From Ampullaceana balthica (lineage: Eukaryota; Mollusca; Gastropoda; Lymnaeidae), in NCBI GenBank assembly GCA_944989445.1, contig CALYLW010000130.1:62001-126000 (forward strand): DNA of 64,000 nucleotides. The letters are read 5' to 3'. Both the position numbers and the translations under genes were made by a program. The notes under the pieces were generated by a model. The model made no database searches. It had not been told where the DNA came from and was given only the letters and a program-made list of their open reading frames with translations. Below are positions 1 through 10,892 of the stretch, in pieces; position 1 is the first letter of the stretch, and every line of letters begins with the position of its first letter.

Positions 1-1098
1 TTTGTAAAATGTCTTGTTTCATATCTTGTATATTTTACTGGATGACTTTTTACTTAAATTGTTTGACTTGTGGAGTTGTTACCTACTAGTCTGTGATCAA
101 TGCGACGCCCATGAAACGTGTCAAAATCGCTGCTCCATAGCTTACTTGGGGTTTTGATAGAAACACTGATACTACAGCTTTACGATTATTAGAGTCAAAA
201 TAAAAACAAATATGAAAAAAAATCTTTTGTCCACTGTCACATATGCATTTAAATGTTTAATAAAGAGTTTTAGTTGAAATATTTTTGCCAATAGGAAAAG
301 CAACTAAAGCAAAAAAATTAGAATCAGCTTATGTAATATTTGTTCTATTATAGAAGTAATTCATTGCGCATGAAAAATCTTATTTGTCCCGATTTTACAT
401 CGCTGGATACGAGAGAAAATTGCGGCAAGATGTATAAAAACAATTAAATAATAATAATAATAATAATACATTAGTAATAATAATCGTAGTCTAACCTAAA
501 AATAAACAAAAACATACCAAAAGCCAAATGAACAAAAATGTACAATTCGAATTCTATGACCATTTTAAAAAAGGATCTACCGAAATATTATCAAATGTAT
601 TGAAACCAAATTACTTATTAATTTAATGTATGAGACTTAAAATATATGTTTACGTTATTTTAACTCCAGGAAAATTATTTGTAAGTTACAATTTCCCTTT
701 TCAATTTTAAGTATAGCTGTTTAAATTTTTAAAAATATTTTAATGCGTATTGTTTCAAATGCATTGGGATATTTTTATTTAACAATTTATATTATAATTA
801 TATTTTATTCCGGTTCATTCAAGGACATATTTGAGGCTGCACATGGCCGGCATTTAAATATTGTAATAAACAAGCCATATAAATGAAAATATGCGGGGGG
901 AAAAGGTTTATTGTTCTACGAATGAATAAACTTTTCTGGAGAGAGAACTTCTTAAAATACAATGTATTTTCTAAAATTCTGAATATTCTTGACCTCTTCT
1001 GTTTCTAAAGCAATTTTTATTTCTGTAACTTTATATATAATTTAAAAATTGATAAGGGCTAACTGAAAATAAAACTTTTATCGTTTTTTTTAAAACAG
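1..1098. other. AT-rich non-coding sequence, probably intron of the IAP gene
   Basis: No ORF, BIR-type zinc motif or recognisable repeat was seen, apart from a short AAT microsatellite near 450-470. The stretch ends in a polypyrimidine run and an AG at 1097-1098 that opens the RING exon, so at least its right part is read as intron. Upstream exons of the gene are not recognised in the window. Confidence 0.55.
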
Positions 1099-1298
1099 AA
1101 AAAATCCAAACTTTGAAAGAGAAGAACAACCAACTCCGTCAACAGACTGTGTGTAAGATTTGTATGGACAAGGAGGTGGCTGTCTTGTTTCTGCCCTGTG
1201 GTCATCTGATTTCATGTGCGGAGTGCGCCTCAGCCATGAAGGATTGTCCACTATGTAGAAAACCAGTCAAGGGAGTGGTCAGGGCGTTCATAAGTTAA
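1099..1298 (+). CDS. Last exon of an inhibitor-of-apoptosis (IAP/BIRC) family gene, C-terminal RING finger
   Basis: The exon opens after a polypyrimidine tract and AG at 1097-1098 and stays open to a TAA at 1296-1298. The first two bases finish a codon begun in the previous exon. About 65 residues are encoded: a short charged lead (KIQTLKEKNNQLRQQ), then a C3HC4 RING with CKIC, CGH, CAEC and CPLC in the expected order, and the ending VKGVVRAFIS. That lead, the MDKEVAVLFLPCGH core and the RAFIS-type end are hallmarks of the RING of animal IAP proteins (cIAP/BIRC7/XIAP type), which acts as an E3 ubiquitin ligase domain for IAP partners and caspases. All zinc ligands are present, so it looks functional. 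The BIR domains must lie upstream of the window. Which IAP paralogue this is cannot be decided from the RING alone. Confidence 0.9.
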
Positions 1299-1410
1299 AA
1301 AGTTGAAATTAAAAATGTGACATCTGGTATTTTATGTTTCGCATAGACCTCAGGCAAAGTATGAAATGGTTTTTTTATATCACACATTTCATAACTATTA
1401 TTTTGTGAAA

Positions 1411-1416
1411 AATAAA
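1411..1416 (+). promoter_or_regulatory. Poly(A) signal AATAAA of the IAP gene
   Basis: A canonical AATAAA lies 113 bases after the stop codon of the RING exon, on the same strand, which suits a short 3' UTR ending near 1430-1440. A T-rich stretch follows. Confidence 0.6.
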
Positions 1417-2044
1417 ATTAATTTTAATTGAAAATGACAATCTGGCCCTTCTTGCTAGTCACTTTCAATTGACGGATTTTGTTTTTAGAACGTCTTTTTA
1501 TCATTTCGTATTTCTTCTTTTGTTTCAAATATTTGTTGCTAAAGAAGACGTTTTCGTTGCAATTTTTTGCCACTACAGTACACTTGTCCTTACGTTTAAT
1601 ACATTGGGAATGCATATCATGACTAGGAAAAAATATAACGTAATCACAAAAACCAGATACATGTATTTCATAAATAAAAACATATATATATCTATATCTT
1701 TCATTTTAGCCCATTTATTTTCTTCAGTCAAAGCTTTCCACTTAGCTCGGTGACATGCCAGTATTCCAAGCTATATCCTGTTCTCTCTGCCACATCCAAC
1801 ACACTACATCTACATGTTGTGTTGGGTCTTTGCACCGATTGCCTGATGAGTTCCATTCTATCCCTTCATTTATTATTGTCTTTCCTGTGCCCTGTTCATC
1901 TCCGTTTTTTTTTCTAGAATTGTCTTTCGAATATTTTATGTCAAAACATCTCCATAGCTTTGTGTTATCTCCCTGTACATAGTGTTTTCAAACTTGTCAC
2001 ACCATTATATTTTAGTATATTTTTCAGACTTCTGTTGATAAAGT
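1417..2044. other. Intergenic AT-rich sequence
   Basis: The ORFs here (for example 1469-1753 and 1755-1982) are low-complexity, with no domain or codon pattern that I recognise. Nothing else is supported. Confidence 0.5.
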
Positions 2045-2450
2045 TCTGTATTCTGTAAGTGGTAGTCTATGTGTTCTCAATGTTTCTGAGCCATGTCTGT
2101 ATTCTGTAAGTGGTAGTTTATGTGTTCTCAATGTTTCTGAGCCATGTCTGTATTCTGTAAGTGGTAGTTAATGTGTTCTCAATGTTTCTGAGCCATGTCT
2201 GTATTCTGTAAGTGGTAGTTTATGTGTTCTCAATGTTTCTGAGCCATGTCTGTATTCTGTAAGTGGTAGTGTATGTGTTCTCGATGTTTATGAGCCATGT
2301 CTGTATTCTGTAAGTGGTAGTGTATGTGTTCTCAATGTTTCTGAGCCATGTCTGTATTCTGTAAGTGGTAGTGTATGTGTTCTCAATGTTTCTGAGCCAT
2401 GTCTGTATTCTGTAAGTGGTAGTGTATGTGTTCTCGATGTTTATGAGCCA
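2045..2450. repeat. Minisatellite, 51-bp unit, about 8 copies
   Basis: Head-to-tail units begin TCTGTATTCTGTAAGTGG and end with TGAGCCATG. Successive starts at 2045 and 2096 give the 51-bp period. Copies differ by single bases (for example CAATGTTTCTG versus CGATGTTTATG). The array stops abruptly at GAGCCAAACAATAGGG. Confidence 0.95.
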
Positions 2451-4440
2451 AACAATAGGGCTGGGTAGACGTTGGATTTCTTATTTTAGTTGTCATGGAG
2501 ACGTAGGATTATTTCCAAACTGGCTTTTGGTGTGGAAATGTTTGTCGTGGTAGTTTTATTCGGGATATCATGTTTTCATCCTTTCATCTAGACGCATTGA
2601 CCGCGCAGCCAACGTATATGAAGCAAACTACATGCTCTAATTCCGGGTTTCATAGTTTTTGTCTACATATGGTTTATGGTTAATTATAATCATTTTTTTA
2701 AAATGCATATAAACTGTTAAACTTTTTACAATAAAATATATAAAACAAAATATATACTCATTCTATGAACGTAACGGAAAATGGGACGTATATTATTTAG
2801 AAAATCGCCAACTGTCTCATTAAAATGTCTTTAAAACTATGTCAAAGTGAGATTATTCAAGTATTAATATTTTTTTTTAAATTGCAATTTAAAAAAAAAG
2901 GGTATTGGATACATGTAAGACATGAAATAAGGGCTTTATAAAGGGAGTGAACTCGTCTATTACATTACGACTTGTTGTCAAACATTATTGTACAATCTTA
3001 TCTGTTACTGACGCTCCTACCGTACAGAAGACTACTGCGTCCCACGCTTAGCTATTCTTACAATATACAATATAAAATATATGCTAAGGCTTACTAATAT
3101 TATGTTATATCACATTGGTTATGTGTAAATCTCATAAGAGAAACTAAAGTCCTAACAACAAAACAAATTAGTGATTCAAAACCATTAATAGCTAGTATAC
3201 ATATGACTTCGGATATAATATGTCCAGTGTTTTTTTAATCATGCAAGAACAAAATGTTTTAAACATTGCAAATTATTTTTAAAATTTATTTTGGCGCAAC
3301 TCCAGCCCACTTAATGCTCCAAGGTTTCTTTGTTTTTATTGAACTATTTTGAACCCTCGCTTGAACTTTTGTCATTATTATCTTAAAACTACATCTGCTG
3401 CTGTCGTCCTAATTAATTTTAGATAACATGCATACAACGTTATCGATGTGTACATATTATTATTGTGGACATTTACTTTATATAACAGTGAATGATTTTA
3501 ACAATGAAAATACATTGACTTCAAAGTGTCGCTGTTTATATTGAGATAGGACAGTTGATAGGTGGCGATGAAAGCTGCAGAGATTAATGTGATCGCTTCA
3601 GTTCCACGTAAACAACAGTGTTACTTTGTTTAGCAAGGTGTGTGATCAGAATGCGCTGTTTATGGATCGAGTACGAATTTAACGTAAGCAATCAGTAAGG
3701 GAGGAAAGTAAGACAGTATGTTGAAATGTTCTGAATTTGATTTTAACATAATTTGACGTTTAGGTTTTATATAAATGTATTTTTACTGTATGTTCATACT
3801 TGGACCTACATTTCACTCATATTTAACAATTTAATCAATTGCACTGTCTTCAAAATGTAAAAGAAATATTTGTTATTCTCACTTAACTAATCGCTGATTA
3901 AACGTTGTCGTCATTTTCTAAATATAATTTTATCGTTGCCAGATTTTATGTGCACCAACCGAAACAAATAATTCGCATTATGAAAGCATGATTTGTTAAC
4001 AGATTTTATCATATCTTTCTTATAAAAATTACATATAAAATTAATTTGTTTAAATCTCTGATAGGAATACACTTTAGAAAATGAGATATTATTAAGATAT
4101 TTAGAACATGGAAACTGTATCTTCAGATTAGGGAAATATCACAATTAAAACAATGCGAGTTAATAGTAAGAGTAACATAGATATTCAAAACAAAAATACA
4201 TAATAATTATTATTTCCACAATGGTCTTACTCAGTAATGGATTAACACCAGACCGTGGACATACTGAGAAGTACAGCTTTGTTGCAATGGCGGGAGTGTG
4301 GACTGTTAGTCTGTTAGCAAAAGCAGGAGTTCTTAGAACGTTAGCAATGCATGTGAATTTTAACCAGCCAGATAAAATCACGTTACTAAGTGTGTGGAAG
4401 GTTTTAGTGATCTCAATAAACATGCACTCGTACAGTCAAT
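2451..4440. other. AT-rich intergenic sequence without recognised genes
   Basis: About 2 kb with no convincing ORF. A block near 2995-3055 weakly resembles the sequence at 5460-5520 (both have ACAGAAGA followed by CCACGCTTA- or CCTACGCTTA-like sequence). They may be diverged copies of one dispersed repeat, but the match is too weak to name it. Confidence 0.4.
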
Positions 4441-4850
4441 GTCTTTTTTTATATTATAAATGTATGTAGGATACAACAAGAATGGGTTAACATTAACATG
4501 TCTTTTTATATAAGATGTATATAGTATAACAATAGGATGGGTTAACATGTCTTTTTTATATAAAACGTATATAATATTACAATAGGATTGTTTAACATAT
4601 ATTTTTATATAAAACGTATATAATATTACAATAGGATTGTTTAACATATATTTTTATATAAAACGTATATAATATTACAATAGGATTTTTTAACATATAT
4701 TTTTATATAAAATATATATAATATTACAATAGGATTGTTTAACATATATTTTTATATAAAACGTATATAATATTACAATAGGATTGTTTAACATATATTT
4801 TTATATAAAATATATATAGTATATTAGCATATTAACAGGATGGTTTAACA
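4440..4850. repeat. Minisatellite, 49-bp AT-rich unit, about 8 copies
   Basis: Units contain AATAGGATTGTTTAACATAT followed by an ATTTTTATATAAAACGTATA-like segment. AATAGGATTG starts recur 49 bp apart (about 4581 and 4630). The first two copies (with GGGTTAACATGTC) are more diverged than the rest, so the array seems to have grown from its right part. Confidence 0.9.
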
Positions 4851-5589
4851 TAAGGTGTATTTTACTTTAAAACTGTATTTAATTTTTTTTCAAACAATTT
4901 CACTATTTAAAAATATACTTGCCGATGTGTACACATATTATCTGTACATAAAGTATGCGATAAAAAATAATACGCACAATGATGACGTCATTTCTTTGCA
5001 CTACATGGGAACGAAAATTATAATTACACAGATTTTTTAAAAAAAAATTACTGCATTAATGAGTGTAATATTGCTTATGTTTTAGTGTTGTTTTAATTAT
5101 TATATTATATTATGATATGTTATATTATATCATATTATAATAGTCTATTTCCGTAAAAAATGACGGAAGTTTTCAAAATAAATACATTTCAGCTGAAATC
5201 TATTAATTTTGAAAAAAATACACAACAGAATAAAAAATAATGTAATACAGAACTTTCATTTATTTTATTTCTTTTTATTTTATTCATTTATTTCCATATT
5301 GAACAATTTTATGCGGACGTTCGACAAAGAGTTATTTTTGGTGCAGTAAGTTTTTTTCAAGGCTTTTTATTTTTAAGCGGTGAGCTGCTTTCTAAAATTA
5401 GTAGCGTAACGGACAGACGGACATACATAGCAAATTATGTATATTGATTATATTATATTATATTATCTGTTACAAAAGGTTCATTTTATACAGAAGATTA
5501 TTGCATCCTACGCTTATCCATGGTTTATGTCTAGGCTTGCATTTTCATTAGAGTTTTTAATGTTCAAGGAGTGTTGGTTTTCCTGGTAT
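4851..5589. other. AT-rich spacer with a TTATA-rich stretch
   Basis: Holds simple TATTATATTATA-type sequence near 5090-5140 and 5445-5465. The short ORFs here have no recognisable content. Its right end runs into the 3' part of a LINE lying on the minus strand. Confidence 0.4.
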
Positions 5590-6520
5590 CTTCAGGCAAC
5601 CCAATTCGACGCCCGAATTCCTGACGGGAAGTAGAAGAATTTGTATGTGCTTGTTATAGCATACGGAATAAGAAAATAGTTTTTATCTCTATGTCTATCT
5701 GAGGGTTGTATTAGGTTATTATTGCGTTGTATTTCCAAGCTATAAATTACTGCCTTATATATTATTACTATATTGTTCTTTTTTTTTATTGTCTAGTGTT
5801 TCACGGTTTAATGATTTAACTAATGGTGTTATTCTTGTCAGCTTTGAATATTCTCCTGTAATGAATCTGGCATGTATTTTTTTATTTGATCTAGTTTTCT
5901 TTGGTGGATAGGTCCAATACAGAAGATGCATATTCTAGTACAGGTCTAACCAAAGTAAGTATATGGGTAACATGAAAAAATGGTATGAGTCAGCCTGACA
6001 AGACGTCACAAAACAGCGAATGTTAGTGACGTCTTTTCACACTCACTCACACCTTATTTGTATGTTACCAATTTACTTATCTACAGGCCTGATTGCAGTC
6101 TCACCCACATTTTGTTCGTAACCAAAGTAAGGTAGCATTTCAGTTTTATATTCTTATTATGGTCTTTTAAGTGTAAGGATTAGTCTGATTTTTTAATGGC
6201 TTCATTGCCATAGGGATTCAATGGGAATTTATCATTTATTATTACTGCTAAGTATTGTGCATCTTTATTTTGGATTAGTTGTTTTCCATGAATTAAATAT
6301 TTTGCATAAATATGTTTCTTTTTCATTGTTACTCTTAACCGTTGACACTTTTCTGGAAGGTAAGACATACTCCAACGGGTCTCTAATAATTGTATTAATT
6401 GATCTAAGTCTCTGTAAGATGTTGTTATTTTGATCTGATTTAATTATTCTATAGATTACGCAAACATCAGCAAATAAACGAACCTTTGACCTGTTGTTAT
6501 GTAGTAATATTTTTAGTGTA
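5590..6520 (-). pseudogene. Decayed LINE (non-LTR retrotransposon) reverse transcriptase, 3' part
   Basis: Read on the minus strand from about 6510 down, fragments in several frames match the C-terminal half of animal LINE reverse transcriptases. First comes a relic of the FADD-type catalytic region (near 6440-6480), then LPEKCQRLRVTMKKKHI and a YLIHGKQL...DAQYLAVII thumb segment (6180-6368), then TLVRPVLEYASSVLDLSTKE (6140-6119, resuming 5946-5900). A degraded tail near 5600-5660 contains KFFYFPSGIR, typical of the very C-terminus of this LINE group. Stops and frameshifts break every part, so it is inactive. The 5' half (endonuclease, gag-like ORF) is missing, as is usual for 5'-truncated LINE copies. 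It is itself interrupted by a 159-bp insertion at 5960-6118. The exact clade (Jockey/Nimb-like) is a guess. Confidence 0.75.
5947..6131. mobile_element. 159-bp hairpin insertion with 13-bp target-site duplication, inside the LINE
   Basis: The 13-mer TAACCAAAGTAAG occurs at 5947-5959 and again at 6119-6131. Removing the 159 bases between and one copy restores a continuous reading of the LINE, so this is a clean later insertion. Most of the insert is a large imperfect palindrome: GGGTAACATG...AGACGTCAC (about 5965-6009) pairs with GTGACGTCT...ATGTTACC (6026-6069) around a 16-base loop. The last 49 bases lie outside the hairpin. A 13-bp duplication fits target-primed insertion better than the short duplications of DNA transposons, so it may be a SINE-like or LINE-mobilised element rather than a MITE. 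Confidence 0.75.
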
Positions 6521-7384
6521 TAATATTTAATCTTGATTTAAAAATGTAACTTTAATTTTCATTGATATATTTCAACAATAACTTTTTAAATAATATATTC
6601 TTTAAGTCTTATACGTATGATCATGTTATGATTTAGACGGAATACGCTTCCAATGACTAAAATATATGGATCGTTTATAACACAAATTTTTAATACATAG
6701 CCTATTTGATTTATGCACATTTGAAGTTCAATTTATGATTTTTATGCTCTTATGTATTTTTAGGATACTTTATTTACCAAATAGTTTTTAATTTTTTCCT
6801 TTGATAGTTTTTTAATAAATACAATCTTACCGTACTTTGTGTAATTTATAAGTACATCATTTAAAACTAAAATATATAAATGTATAAACAAAGAATCATT
6901 TCAAATTGTAAGTTATTAGTGATATATTACAATTATATGTAACTACGAGCAACCAAGCCCGTCTAAGGACGTTCCGCCACCGTTCGGTGGCATGTTGTAA
7001 CTCCCCTATTCAACAGCCGTCTCGACCGGCATACATGTGCATCACGTCAAAAATACTATTCATTATAGTTAAAATAAATAACTCGTACAAACAGAGCTTT
7101 TAACTATAAATCCTAACGCGCATAACTCAAAATAAAGTCTCTGAAGAAATACTGCACCCAAAATAACTCGTTTTGAACGTCCGCGTAAAATTGATATGAT
7201 TGGCTGTAGGAGTCATGTGTGTTTGAGAGACCAATCGCTATAGATGACTGGACAGAACTTAGCCTTTTATTATATAGGATGATGTGCCAAATTTGTATTT
7301 GATATAATAAATAATGAAATAAAGTGTTTTTGTTAAATACTCTCTTCATCTTTCACTTGTGACATTCCTAAGACGTTTGGTTGT
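6521..7384. other. AT-rich intergenic sequence
   Basis: No supported gene. A short GC-richer block at 6955-7045 includes a small hairpin, GCCACCG TT CGGTGGC (6976-6991). It has no tRNA or known RNA fold that I can recognise. Confidence 0.4.
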
Positions 7385-7490
7385 GTGGCCGGGGAGGGGG
7401 GCATGGTGGGTTGGTGAGTAGGGCGCCATGGTGGGTAGGGGGGCATGGTGGGTAGGGGGCATGGTGGGTAGGGGGCATGGTGGGTTGGTG
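7385..7490. repeat. G-rich minisatellite (GGGCATGGTGGGTAGG units)
   Basis: Irregular units of about 15-18 bp carry GGGCATGGTGGGTAGGG. Many closely spaced runs of three to six G on the plus strand could form G-quadruplexes; the complementary strand is CCC-rich and gives the PPCPLPTMPP-like ORF shadows. Confidence 0.85.
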
Positions 7491-7707
7491 TCAATAATGA
7501 CCACGTTAGAATGGCATTGACCGGAGTCAATAATGGCCACGTTAGAATGGCATTGAGCGGAGTCAATAATGGCCACGTTAGAATGGCAATGACCGGAGTC
7601 AATAATGGCCACGTTAGAATGGCATTGACCGGAGTCAATAATGGCATTGACCGGAGTCAATAATGGCCACATTAGAATGGCATTGACCGGAGTCAATAAT
7701 GATAACG
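7488..7707. repeat. Minisatellite, 36-bp unit, about 6 copies
   Basis: Units contain GAGTCAATAATGGCCACGTT followed by AGAATGGCATTGACCG. One copy is shortened near 7635-7655. It abuts the G-rich array directly. The period is a multiple of three, so long minus-strand ORFs appear, but nothing else suggests coding. Confidence 0.95.
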
Positions 7708-7904
7708 TTAAGAACACAGTAATATCAACATTTGTAAATATACATATATTTTAATTGAGCAAACTAAAACTAGAACTTTGACATTGATTGATGTAGGTTG
7801 ATTGATTTAGATAATACTGAGTTGATGAGTTGTATACCTGGGGGTTAAAGTTCAACAGACAAAAGAGTAAAAGTAACAGCAAGATGACACTTGTAAACAA
7901 ACAC

Positions 7905-8648
7905 AACTTCTCTGTGTGGGTGAGCTGGTAAACACAATTACTCTGTTCGGTGAGGTAATAAACACAATTACTCTGTGTGGTGAGGTAGTAAACACAATTA
8001 CTCTGTGTGGTGAGGTAGTAAACACAATTACTCTGTTCGGTGAGGTAATAAACACAATTACTCTGTGTGGTGAGGTAATAAATACAATTACTCTGTGTGG
8101 TGAGGTAATAAACACAATTACTCTGTGTGGTGAGGTAATAAATACAATTACTCTGTGTGGTGAGGTAATAAACACAATTACTCTGTGTGGTGAGGTAATA
8201 AACACAATTACTCTGTTTGGTGAGGTAATAAATACAATTACTCTGTGTGGTGAGGTAATAAATACAATTACTCTGTGTGGTGAGGTAGTAAACACAATTA
8301 CTCTGTGTGGTGAGGTAGTAAACACAATTACTCTGTTCGGTGAGGTAATAAACACAATTACTCTGTGTGGTGAGGTAATAAACACAATTACTCTGTGTGG
8401 TGAGGTAGTAAACACAATTACTCTGTTCGGTGAGGTAATAAACACAATTACTCTGTGTGTTGAGGTAATAAATACAATTACTCTGCATGGTATTGGTAAG
8501 GTAATAAACACAATTACTCTGTGTGGTAAGGTAATAAATTCAATTACTCTGTGTGGTGAGGTAATAAACACAATTACTCTGTGTGGTGAGGTAATAAATT
8601 CAATTACTCTGTGTGGTGAGGTAATAAACACAATTACTCTGTGTGGGT
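7905..8648. repeat. Minisatellite, 30-bp unit, about 24 copies
   Basis: Units contain GTGAGGTAATAAACACAATT followed by ACTCTGTGTG, at exact 30-bp spacing except for one expanded unit near 8485-8500. Variants alternate (GTAGTAAAC versus GTAATAAAT, TGTGTGG versus TGTTCGG). The array is open in one plus and two minus frames at once, which marks the ORFs as period artefacts. Confidence 0.97.
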
Positions 8649-9105
8649 GATGCTGAATGACTTGCTGTCTAATCCATCTTGTCATCTCTTACTGATAAGA
8701 TGTTTACGACATTGTGGTAGGCAAATGCTAGAGAAATGATTAATAACAGTTCAGATTAGTGACATATTCAATCTTCAGGTGGCAGCATTTTCTGGCTATG
8801 GGAATAAGTATTTATTTAAAAAAAACATGAAATCAAAGTATGTACAGCGTCAACTCCATGAAGAGATTTTGTTTTAGTCTTTACATTAAAAGAAAACAAA
8901 TTGTTGCATTTGGGTGCTGTCATTTCCTGTCTAGTTTCTTTACAGTTAGGGAATATGTGTTCACAAACTACTTTGTACATAACATTTTAGGACTGGTCGT
9001 GAAATATGGCAGATGACGTCATGACCACTGGGTGTCACAAGGACAGGCGACTTCATTGGTTGGTCAGAAATAAATATTTACCGATTGTGTGATATTGGTG
9101 TAAGA
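8649..9105. other. Unique spacer between minisatellites
   Basis: No gene or recognisable element. It contains one TGACGTCA palindrome near 9014. Confidence 0.4.
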
Positions 9106-9262
9106 CGGAGGAGGTCACCAAGGAGGTCAACAAGGAGGTCAACAAGGAGGTCACCAAGGTGGTCACCAAGGAGGTCACCAAGGGTGTCAACAAGGAGGTC
9201 AACAAGGAGGTCACCAAGGAGGTCATCAAGGTGGTCACCAAGTGGGTCGCCAAGGTGGTCAA
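9106..9262. repeat. Minisatellite, 12-bp unit (GAGGTCAACAAG), about 13 copies
   Basis: Short units of GAGGTCACCAAG or GAGGTCAACAAG repeat in tandem with point variants (GTGGTCACC, GTGTCAAC, GGGTCGCC). The 12-bp period keeps frames open on both strands. Confidence 0.95.
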
Positions 9263-9619
9263 AGTAAACAACCCTGAGGTCACGCTTGGCTGTCAGTGTA
9301 CCGAGCATTGACCAACATGTCAGAGAGCTTCACAGCTGTTATTAATGGACTTCAAGGTGGTAATAAACTGTGGTGACAGAGCGGAAGGCTGTCATTCAAA
9401 AACAAGTAATTGTTTTCAGTCTTCTGTAAAAGCAACTTAACTTTTTCTATTTAGTTTAGTGGAAATGCCAAGAAAATGTATATGTTCTATAACTAAATAC
9501 AAAATGAAATAATCGTTATGATTCTTTTCCCGAAACAGACATATAAAATATTTTTTCTATTAACTTAAACGAACATTTCAATAAATGTTTGACATTTGTA
9601 AAAACTTAACGACGTGGTG
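9263..9619. other. Unique spacer left of the satellite and LTR element
   Basis: No gene supported. Confidence 0.4.
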
Positions 9620-9661
9620 CCGAGTACAAGAGTTTATTGACTCGAGATCATGGGCCGAGGA
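9620..9661. repeat. Single left-hand monomer of the 34/35-bp satellite
   Basis: CGAGTACAAGAGTTTATTGA followed by a TCGAGATCATGGGCCGAG-like end is a diverged copy of the satellite unit that makes up 12005-29480. It lies directly left of the LTR retrotransposon, showing that the element went into the left edge of the satellite. Confidence 0.9.
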
Positions 9662-9950
9662 TGTAATAGATCTTATGGCTAGTCAAGAGACATGTCTTTA
9701 ACACACTGTGGTCTGGTTAACAACTGTCTTTAATCAGTATATACAATTCACTGTGATCAACTGTACAATCAACCACCTACGCAGCTCGTATGCAATGAAC
9801 CTCGGTTACCTGTTGAACCGTACATTTATAGCCTGCTATTCTCACAGTCCTTGACCAGCATGCTTACAGTTCACCTCACAAACCACGTATTTCATACTAG
9901 CCAACTAGCACGCTCATCCAAGGTCAATACAACACAACACTTCTCTCACA
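9662..9950 (-). repeat. 3' LTR of the gypsy-type element
   Basis: 289 bp, TG...CA ends on the plus strand. In element orientation it is the downstream LTR, preceded by a purine-rich tract. It is colinear with 11716-12004 without indels. Confidence 0.92.
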
Positions 9951-10147
9951 TCTCCCTTCCAACAAAACGAATGACCCAGATTATCAATAAGAGAATATTA
10001 CAAATAAAAACATCGAACAATTCAGTACATGAACTCTAACACTGAATCTACAAATGTTTTTCAAAGCACAGCACACCTTTATGTCTCTTTGTCTGGGTAT
10101 CTATTTGGAGGCTTCACCTGTCTCCCGTAACTTGTTGTTGTTGCTGC

Positions 10148-10790
10148 TTACTTCGCCAGCTGAGTAGCGACTGTTGCTGATGACCCTTTTCTATCAACGA
10201 TGGGAGCGTGTTCTTCATGCTCTAAATCTGGTGTGTCATACTCAAAAATATCCGTCACACCTCTCCTTCCACGAAATGTCTGTCTCAGCATGTTATTGTT
10301 TCGTCTGTATGTCATCCCATCGTTAGTCTTAACAATGTATGATACAACGACTGCTGGCTGCCACGAGCCTTTATGTACTTTCTGCATCGTTGCGTTGCTT
10401 ACACGCTGAGAGTGTGTACGTCCGTTGATTCTGTCTGATTCGTTGTAATGTTTCCTCTTCTGTTTTGACCTCTGATAAATGTTGCTTATTAAGCCCACGA
10501 TTTTAATCAGATTCAGCTTTTGACAAGCTTGCAGACCAAGGATAGGCTTTGAGTGCGTCTTGACTATTTGAAACTCCAGCACATATGTCTTGTCTTTCAC
10601 ACAGCATTTGATTGATGTTTTGCCTACAACAAGCAATGTTTCCCCACTGTATGTAGTGAGCATTGCTGTTGATTTCTGCATTCTTCCATTCTTAGTTGAC
10701 TAAAAAATATGTGTGGCAGAATGTTTACTTGTGCGCCCATGTCCAGTGTAAACACTACTGGCCTCTGTTAAAGCGTGACGAGTCTCTCCA
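10148..10790 (-). pseudogene. Gypsy protease fused by deletion to the C-terminal end of pol
   Basis: On the minus strand the segment starts with a relic of the aspartic protease active site (LDMGAQVNILP near 10760-10725; the usual DTG reads DMG). A frame change follows, then the protease body with GETLLVVGKTSIKC and PILGLQACQKLNLI (10681 to about 10500). The open frame then jumps straight to a segment with QKRKHYNESD, GSWQPAVVVSYIVKTNDG and TYRRNNNMLRQT, the far C-terminal region downstream of integrase in this retrotransposon group. All of reverse transcriptase, RNase H and the integrase core are absent at this junction (about 10480). The continuous 177-codon frame across the junction is notable but probably accidental. 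No activity is expected. Confidence 0.8.
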
Positions 10791-10892
10791 TTCATCACTT
10801 GTTGCGTGTTGCGTGGACACACTTCCTAAGCAGAATGTTTGACTATAGTCCACGTGATCTTTCAGTTGACAGTTGACAACTTTTACACGTTT

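Noticed and set aside
4221..4469. 82-aa ORF (MVLLSNGLTPDRGHTEKY...)
   Set aside because: An opposite-strand ORF overlaps, no domain is seen, and it runs into the 49-bp repeat. Not supported as a gene.
5941..6091. MITE with terminal inverted repeats starting CAGGTCTAACC / CAGGCCTG
   Set aside because: The left part of that match lies in the LINE target sequence. The 13-bp duplication fixes the true insert as 5960-6118, with the hairpin inside.
7905..8648. CRISPR-like regular array
   Set aside because: Units are contiguous with no unique spacers, and the genome is eukaryotic. The same holds for all other arrays here.
7751..8685. Overlapping long ORFs on both strands (244-277 aa)
   Set aside because: A 30-bp period without stops keeps several frames open at once; coding on both strands with equal repeats is not credible.
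9106..9262. Arg/Ser-rich peptide ORF (RRSPRRSTRRS)
   Set aside because: Pure 12-bp minisatellite translated in one of several open frames; unrelated to the RS-rich gene at 30848.
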